A DNA stretch of 64,000 nucleotides from Seminavis robusta (Eukaryota > Bacillariophyta > Bacillariophyceae > Naviculales > Naviculaceae). The position numbers were made by a program, and so were the translations under genes. Below, one piece after another: positions 54,635 to 64,000 of this stretch. The stretch lies in the NCBI GenBank assembly GCA_903772945.1, contig CAICTM010000244.1:1-64000 (forward strand). The letters are read 5' to 3'. Numbering within the stretch: position 1 is the first letter of the stretch; every line of letters starts with the position of its first letter. A model generated the notes under the pieces. That model worked only from the letters and a program-made list of their open reading frames with translations, searched no databases and was not told where the DNA came from.

Positions 54635-56566
54635 TTAGCAACTGGGTGCGTTCATCACGGGATCAGTGGAATAATGTGTAGCAGGGACTGCTTCTGCAGT
54701 TGTTCCATGAATGCTCCTGCGCTTTGTTGGCATTGAGGTTACTAGCAAAGGAAAAGAAAGAGTGTGTTCAAGATGAGATGATAATGGTGGCAAAGTATAG
54801 TCAACACACGTATGTAGTTTCATGCACCTACCAGGCTCGTCCTGTCCATCGTTCAGCATCTCTTCTTTCGCCATCAGACAGAAGCGCTTCTCATTACATC
54901 CGTAAGCATGCGGAGTCAGCTCAATCACATTGTTGAGAGGAATGCTCACGTACGGGGCTTCCTTACGGTCCAACCCCATGAAGTAGGCGTATAAGATACG
55001 AAGGATCCCTTGATGCGCCACGATCAATACAGGCTCTCGGGTGCGCTCCATTTCTTGTGCGAGGGGCTCCAATCTCAACGTGACGTCCATGTAGGACTCG
55101 CCTAAGGCAACGTTGATTGACGCAAAAGAAAACATGAGACACATCATGAACGGAGCAAGAGACAGCTGAATTCAATGCTCCACCCAATCAGGGTGCTTAC
55201 CTCGTGGATAACGGTAGGCCAGCTTGTCTCTCTGACGGCGTTCGAATTCGTCTGGGTACACCTTTTCAATTTCTTTGTAGGTCATTCCATCACAGGTTCC
55301 AGCGTAAAGTTCGTCGAGGTTGCGCCGAGCCATCGGCCGGAACTGCATCCAAGCGATAGTGTCTCCATTGTCGTATGTATGGTGGATGGTGTTATGCTCG
55401 ATGAATTGAGCAGTTTCCTTGGTCCGCCGAAGGGTACTAGTCCAGAGACGTGCTGGTCGAGCAGTCTTAACCTCTTCACCCGTGCTCGGGTCCTCCTCTG
55501 CGTCATTGGCGATGTACTCCTTGGCAAAGAGAGCTAGACGACGAGCATACTCGGTACCGGCGGGAGTGAGTCCTGAATCTCCGCCAATTTTTCCCAACAG
55601 ATTGTACTCGGACTGTCCGTGCCGAGTGAGGTAGAATGTTCTAGGCAGGGTATGCAAGTTCATCACAAAGTGAACCACCTGTTACAAGGAAACAAGATGA
55701 TTATGGATACAACGTGTCCGAAAAGCCAACACCACGGACTGACAACATAATTTTACACGGCATGGACGTACCTTAAGGGGAAGATAGCCGCGAATGTTGC
55801 AAACAATGAACTTTTTCGAATTGATGATTTTGACGTGTGGGCCATCGATCTCATCAATGGGCTCGTAGACCTTTAGATAGTTTTCTCTCCTCTTTTTAAA
55901 ATCAATGACGGCTTCTTCAGGATCCATGTCACGATAATCGGGTGTGCTGAGCTTGACTTTTCGAATATTTTCTTCCAAGAGCCCCTCCTGGTCGCAGATG
56001 CTTTCCACAAACATCCGTTTGGCCCCCAGGCCGGCATCTTTCAGCCTCTGCATAATATGACGACGACGTTCTCGAGTGGAATTGGTGGCATCAAACGCAG
56101 CCACTCGGACCCCGTCTTGTTTGACATAATCAATGAGATCAGCCAATGCAGCATCACATGCCATGGTCCTGGAAGCGAGACCTTCTGCATTGGATGGATC
56201 GTAGAAATCGGCTGGCATTTTGGCACCAAAGAGCTGTCTGCGGTAGTCGCCCACATTGAACAACATGGACGGAATATCGTGAAAGAAGGAAAGAAAGCGG
56301 CAAATGCGCTTTGCAATGTGTGTCTTGCCAGTAGCAGGAAGCCCGACCATGATAATGACCAGCTTGTCCGAAGCTGTCGTTCCAATAACTTCCAGAGGAG
56401 CCGCATTCTCTCCCTCTGGCAGACGATGGGGCATCGGATTGTCGACTATGACGGCCCCAGCAGGGTTGGACAGGTCTCTAGGTGGAGGACCGGAATGGTT
56501 GTGCAGGTCATTGCTGCCAAGGGAGGTTGCGGGTGCCGCGCCAAGGTTTATACCGCCGTCCGTCAT
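54635..56566 (-). CDS. Bifunctional 6-phosphofructo-2-kinase / fructose-2,6-bisphosphatase
   Basis: The enzyme makes and destroys fructose 2,6-bisphosphate, the switch between glycolysis and gluconeogenesis. Four exons (56566-55772, 55678-55201, 55101-54832, 54741-54635; introns 93, 99 and 90 nt) give 549 residues. The kinase half has the P-loop IIMVGLPATGKTHIAKRIC, VGDYRRQLFG, DATNSTRERRR, and YRDMDPEEAVIDFKKRRENY. The phosphatase half has FYLTRHGQSEYNLLGKIGGD with the catalytic His, then YAGTCDGMTYKEIE and LIVAHQGILRILYAYFMGLD. Both active sites look complete. The start at 56566 (MTDGG) is chosen; an in-frame ATG at 56614 would add a hydrophobic stretch. It faces away from the RING-CH ligase gene. 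Confidence 0.93.
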
Positions 56567-56843
56567 CTTCGATTGATTGAATAAATAATAGAGGATAGAG
56601 GCTATGAGAATCAATCAACCGTCTTTTCGTCCTTCATCGAAATCGCATTGTGAGAGTGGTGAGAGTGTTTGGTTGGAAAGTGGAAGAGAATGACGTTGGA
56701 ACTCTGGGTCATTCACCATGACCTGGAAGATTTAGTGATAGACGCTTTGAGTACCGCTTTAAATCCTTTTTCCAGAAGAGCCCAAAGCCCAAAGCCAAGA
56801 GCGCCTTGCGAGTTCGACAAAAAAGACCGCAGACCAAAGCAAG

Positions 56844-59800
56844 ATGACGGAAGTAGACCAAGACCCCGAACCGACAACCTCGAGTGTGGAAGAGGACGCC
56901 GACAAGGCGCCATCGGATTCCGAAGAGGAGGAGTACGAGTGTCGAGTCTGCCGAGGACCAGTGGAAGAGGGGTACGTATAGTCATATCTGCAGAACAAGC
57001 CGTGGTAGGAATCGTGCCGTCTACTCACCTCTTGTAAACCAAATTCTACTACTAGACGGCCACTCTTTTCTCCGTGCAAATGCTCGGGATCCATTGGACT
57101 GGTTCATCAGGATTGCTTGACTTCGTGGCTATCAGTGACGCGGGGTGAAGGTGAGAAGAGAATGGCTGTTTCTGGTACATTTTGAGCGAAGTCTTTTTGT
57201 CTCATCTGCTGCACGCACATCCCGTGGCATTCCCTTTCCAGGTCGCTGCGAACTCTGCAAAGTCAAATTTCATTTCGCTCCACGATATGCTGAGAATGCT
57301 CCAGAACGACTCTCCGTGTCGGAAGTGTTGCTGGGGTTGTCACGCAGTGCCGTGGCTCGGTGGTTGCCCTTCCTTTTGAGACTGGCATTTTGTTTATCAC
57401 TTTGGCTGGTCATTGCGCCTCTTTCTACTGCTTATTTGTATCACCTCTGGGTAAAGAGGTCCTTGTCGCGTGTCATTGAACGATGGACATGGCAGCTGCT
57501 TCCTGCGGACACGGTGAGCGGCGCTGTCCTCATGACCATAATTTTGGTCAGCTTTTTGAGTCTCATGAGCTTTGCAGACTTCCTAAGAGTGGAGTGGCAG
57601 CAGCAGCATCGAGTAGATCCACCTGAACCGGAGCCTCGTATCAGACGAGAAGCAGCAGGAAATGGCGCAGAAGAAGAAAACAATCGACAACAAAATGAAG
57701 TGGACAATGCACTCTTAGATAGACTCAATGAGCTCAGAGCACGCAGAGACACCCAGCAACAACAACAACAGGAACAGGAAATACAGAATGACGACGTTCA
57801 AGTTGGCACTGATCCTAAACAGGAGAACCAAGGTGACAACAACAACGTAGAAAACAGCGAGCAAGCTGCTGCTCCCGACGAAAATGCAGAAAATGTAGCC
57901 CAAAATGAAGGCGGAAATGGTGGCGAGGAAGACGACAATAACAACAACGCTAATGCCATAGAGGAAAGAATGAGACAAGAGGCAGAAGAAAACAACAATG
58001 CAGACCAGGAAAATCAAAACAACGACAATGCGCATCCTCAACCGCCACGAGACAACGCAAGGGTCGTTCCTCCTCGTCCTGACAGACGCCTGGATGCCAT
58101 GGACATGGACCCTCCTTTGCCAGAGGACCAAGTGGTGAGCATGACACGTTTGCGTACTCAGTGTAACCAGTGTGGTCCATGGGCGATGCTAACTTTTTCT
58201 TTCCCGTTCCTTGCAAGCAGGATATGGAAATCAACGTGGCACTCGACGAACTCTTGGGTTTGCGAGGCCCACTTAGCTCGCTGCTGAGAAATCTATTGTG
58301 GTTGCTTGTCTTCAATACCATTTATCTGGGTTTCTTCACCTTTGTTCCAAGGACAATCGGATCCGCAGTGTACTCGACTTTATTCAACACAACAGCCTTT
58401 GAAAAAGTGGAATCGGAAAACGCAACAAGCCTTACCCTCGTGTCAGCGATAGCTCTTGTCAACGACGAAAGTGAGAAACGAAATACTGTCTTCCAGTTGT
58501 CAGATTTTGCCGCTGTCAACCTGGGATACTTCTTTTGTGCTGGAGTCGTCATCTTGATTCGTTACAGCTGGCTGTTTCTGCTCAAATTCCGCCGTTTGCC
58601 CACAAGCGACAATCACGGGATGCCAAGGGTAGTGCCGCCTCAAGCTGCACATGGTCAACAGGACGAAGACGTGCACGGCGACCCTGCCGGTCGCATTGGA
58701 GATGCAGGTATCGGTGATCACGACTTTAACCGTCGACAGGCAGCTGCGGATCGATTGGAACACCCAGGCATTGCACTGGGAGAGGCCGTAGGACTCATTC
58801 TAGACGCGACAATTGCCGTTGTGAAGGTTGGGATTTTGCTTTTTCTCAAGATGTTTCTACTTCCTGTCCTACTTGGCATATGGCTGGACGCTTCGTCTAT
58901 GGATTTGTTTGGATCCAGTGCCGAAGATCGCGTTGTCTACGCGGGGAGAGACGTCTTCTCCTTCATCTTGTTGCACTGGGTGGCGGGAATTACATTTATG
59001 CTATTGGTCACTGTATCAGGTGCGTGATAGTCGCATGGCTCGATGGCACAGTCGACGAAATTTTTGCTCACCTGTCTCAATTTTGCCTTTTGGAACGGCG
59101 ATCAAACATCACCAGTCTTACAACTGAGAGAGGTCGCGCACGCAGACTTGCTAGCACACCTCATCAGGCCGCAAGAACCACAGCCAGATCTTCTTGGCAA
59201 TTTGCTGCATGACAGCGTGTTCGCACAAACGAAACGGATGCTTCTATCCTTGGGTACGTGATCGTATTGCTGTTATCGAGGATTATCCCTCTGGCTCGGT
59301 TTGTCTAATGGCCTTGTCCTTTCTGCAGGAATCTACACTGTTTTGCTGGTGTTGCACGTGTCTCTTCCAGTACAAATCCTAACTACAACCGGAATTTCAG
59401 AGCTCATGCCTTTCCTGAAACTCAGGTTTTGGTACATGATTATGCCGCAATTGCAGGTTCCTCTCGAACTGTTGTTTTTCCATCTATCAATGCTGGCTTT
59501 GCTGGAGAGATATAAGAACTCCATCGGGGAGATGCAACACCATTGGCTGGTATTCATGTGCTCTCGAATGGGGCTATCCCAATACATGCTCCCTCACGAT
59601 ATTGAAAAGTTTGCGTTGGTTGGCTACATTCCAGTATCAGCCGAAGATTCAAACCAATCGCTTCACGACCTGGCATCGGGAGAGGGCGACCATGAAGAGC
59701 TGATACGCGAGAACATGAAAAACATCAATGCAACGTTGCGGCTAGAAATACCCGGAGAGACAAGGGAAAACGGTGAGCGAGTGCTGAAAGAAACACATGC

Positions 59801-61228
59801 ATTCATTGCACTGCCGAGCCAGTCCCCTTCTGGCACCAGCGCCACAGACGAATCAGGCGCAAGCGATGGGGTGGTACTTCTGCCAACAAAGTTAGGAAGG
59901 TTCCGATTGAAGAAAAGAGAGGACCCAACAAACGAACTAGCCATTGAGATTTGGGAAGAGGTATCTGGGAAGCCAATCCCGCGGCCACCCGAAGGCTGGG
60001 ATGATCTTGGTGCGGGCGGGGCAGACATCCAAGGAAGATGGGCTTGGGGGAAGGAAAAACAGTCGGGCATCGAGCACGGAGTCGCCCATCGGCCACGAAT
60101 CTTTGGCCCTTGTGGACTGTCGAACATGACACTGGCCAATTTGACTGCCAGATTCATTGTGCTTCTGTTTTTATCTTGGTGTGCGACAACATGCCTGTTG
60201 GTTTCTGCCGTTGCAACACCTCTCGGGGTTGGACGATTGGTATTCTTCTTCCTTCGTGTGCCGGACACACACATTCACATGCCCTGGCTGTTCGCAATCG
60301 GAAGTCTTCTTGCGTTTCCAATAATGGCACGAGGGGGCTCTCTGCTGATGTCTTCCTCTGACAGTTCTGTGTCAGAGAGTCTAATTGATTGGATTGGCTC
60401 AATGCGGCTGCCTCCTCAACGAAAGGGTCGCGTTGTGCTCCTGGCGGGGTTGTGTTGGTTTGTCCTGTGCCCCTTGGCTTTAGGTCTTTCTTATGAGTTG
60501 TGCCTTATCAAGAGTGCAGCTTGGTTTGCTGGAGAGGAAGTCTTGATGGACACGAAAGGCTTTTTCCTTAGCTGGATGGTGGGATCCATCTTGTTGAACA
60601 CTTGGGCATGCTGTTGCAGTCTCAGTGTCTTCACGAAAGAGTTTTGGGTGAACCTTGGCAATGGTATTGTTGAGATCGAAGGCGAAAACCAGCGAGGACG
60701 CAGAGAGAACGGCGCTCAGGATCAACAAGACCAGGGACCACGCTGGCAAGGCAAAGATGGAAAGGTTGCAAAGTTCTTTGCCGTTTGGAAATCCGTCATT
60801 GTACTGTGGGAATGGGACACAGTTGACCACGAGGTGCTGCTGAATGAATGCGCCATTCCGGTATCGAAGAGCCTCGGTTTGCTTCTTTTGGCACCTTCAC
60901 TGTGCTATTCACTTTGGTTTGGATCGATCCAAGCCACCATTGGCTTGAGCGAGAGTACGTAGTTTGAATGTTGTTTTGTCGCATTCATTGTTTGAAACGA
61001 AACTAACCTTGAATCGTTTTCTTCACGTCGCCGTCCTTCACAGTTTCCGGCATTCTTCGGCTGTACATTTTCCGTCTTGCTTCTGCGTCAACTCTTTTGC
61101 TACAGCTGTGTCACGCCTTTCGAAGTCAGATTCAGCGTTGGTTCAGTGCGGTGCACAAAACGGCTCGCGACGACCGCTATCTGATCGGCGAGATTCTCTT
61201 GAACTACCAGCCCGTCGCGGAGTCGTAG
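56844..61228 (+). CDS. Doa10/MARCH6-type RING-CH E3 ubiquitin ligase of the ER
   Basis: This large membrane ligase marks misfolded and short-lived proteins at the ER/nuclear envelope (ERAD-C). Seven exons (56844-56971, 57056-57150, 57242-58134, 58221-59019, 59116-59253, 59329-60954, 61044-61228; introns 75-96 nt) encode 1287 residues. The RING-CH is split over three exons: YECRVCRGPVEEG, then RPLFSPCKCSGSIGLVHQDC and LTSWLSV, then RCELCKVKFHFAPRYAENAP. This spells the C4HC3 pattern and the after-RING stretch of Doa10/TEB4. A long Asn/Glu/Gln-rich linker (about 215-365) separates the first helices from the rest; a dozen or more membrane segments follow. The end, RDDRYLIGEILLNYQP, matches the conserved MARCH6 C-terminal element. 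Confidence 0.92.
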
Positions 61229-63964
<2,736 letters not shown>

Positions 63965-64000
63965 GTGAATGCATGTTGTTATTCCTTCGGTGTGATTCGC

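Overview
The window is nuclear DNA of a diatom, most likely a pennate one; I cannot name the species. Pointers are Ty1/copia remnants with a diatom-style gag, an intronless cyclin of the expanded diatom type, nuclear genes for plastid proteins with diatom presequences (PGRL1, Psb27), and many short introns (about 70-136 nt, nearly all GT-AG) in closely packed genes, often in head-to-head pairs.

Layout. 1-17.5 kb is a transposon graveyard. It holds the 3' half of a copia element with its LTR (+), a frameshifted Plavaka-like transposase (+), a DDE transposase with a zinc-ribbon domain broken into two blocks (-), the end of a retroelement reverse transcriptase (+), the 5' LTR and gag of a second copia element of the same family (-), and a tyrosine-recombinase fragment touching that LTR. 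17.5-24 kb has two genes (an acidic secreted or membrane protein and PGRL1), then 2.2 kb of mini- and microsatellites. From 24 kb on it is ordinary gene space: NDUFB3-like, a UBA-UAS-UBX protein (-), phospholipase C (+), an unknown plastid-type protein (+) whose 3' end is triplicated, Psb27 (-), a secreted double-SET protein (-), a six-Kelch BTB protein (+) with 16 exons, a cyclin (-), a Derlin (-), an MFS transporter (+), eIF6 (-), a secreted protein with DUF4168-like helices (+), RPL27 (-), cyclophilin (+), RPS16 (-), RPL27A (+), PFK-2/FBPase-2 (-), a Doa10/MARCH6 RING-CH ligase (+) and a MYST acetyltransferase (+).

Shared themes. Three genes concern ER-linked or ubiquitin-dependent quality control (UBX, Derlin, Doa10/MARCH6). 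Four belong to ribosome production (eIF6, eL27, uS9, uL15), and uS9/uL15 share one 440-bp divergent promoter region. Two are photosynthesis factors (PGRL1 for cyclic electron flow, Psb27 for photosystem II assembly). Exon boundaries were worked out by hand from splice signals, reading frame and family conservation. For every spliced gene listed the summed exons are a multiple of three.

I found no plainly new multi-gene system. The most unusual items are a candidate 2-nt microexon plus a 12-nt exon and duplicated intron tails in the Kelch-BTB gene, a start codon split by an intron in cyclophilin, the triplicated 3' end of the 29.95-kb gene, a TGACTCA hairpin upstream of psb27, and the recombinase fragment beside the copia LTR.
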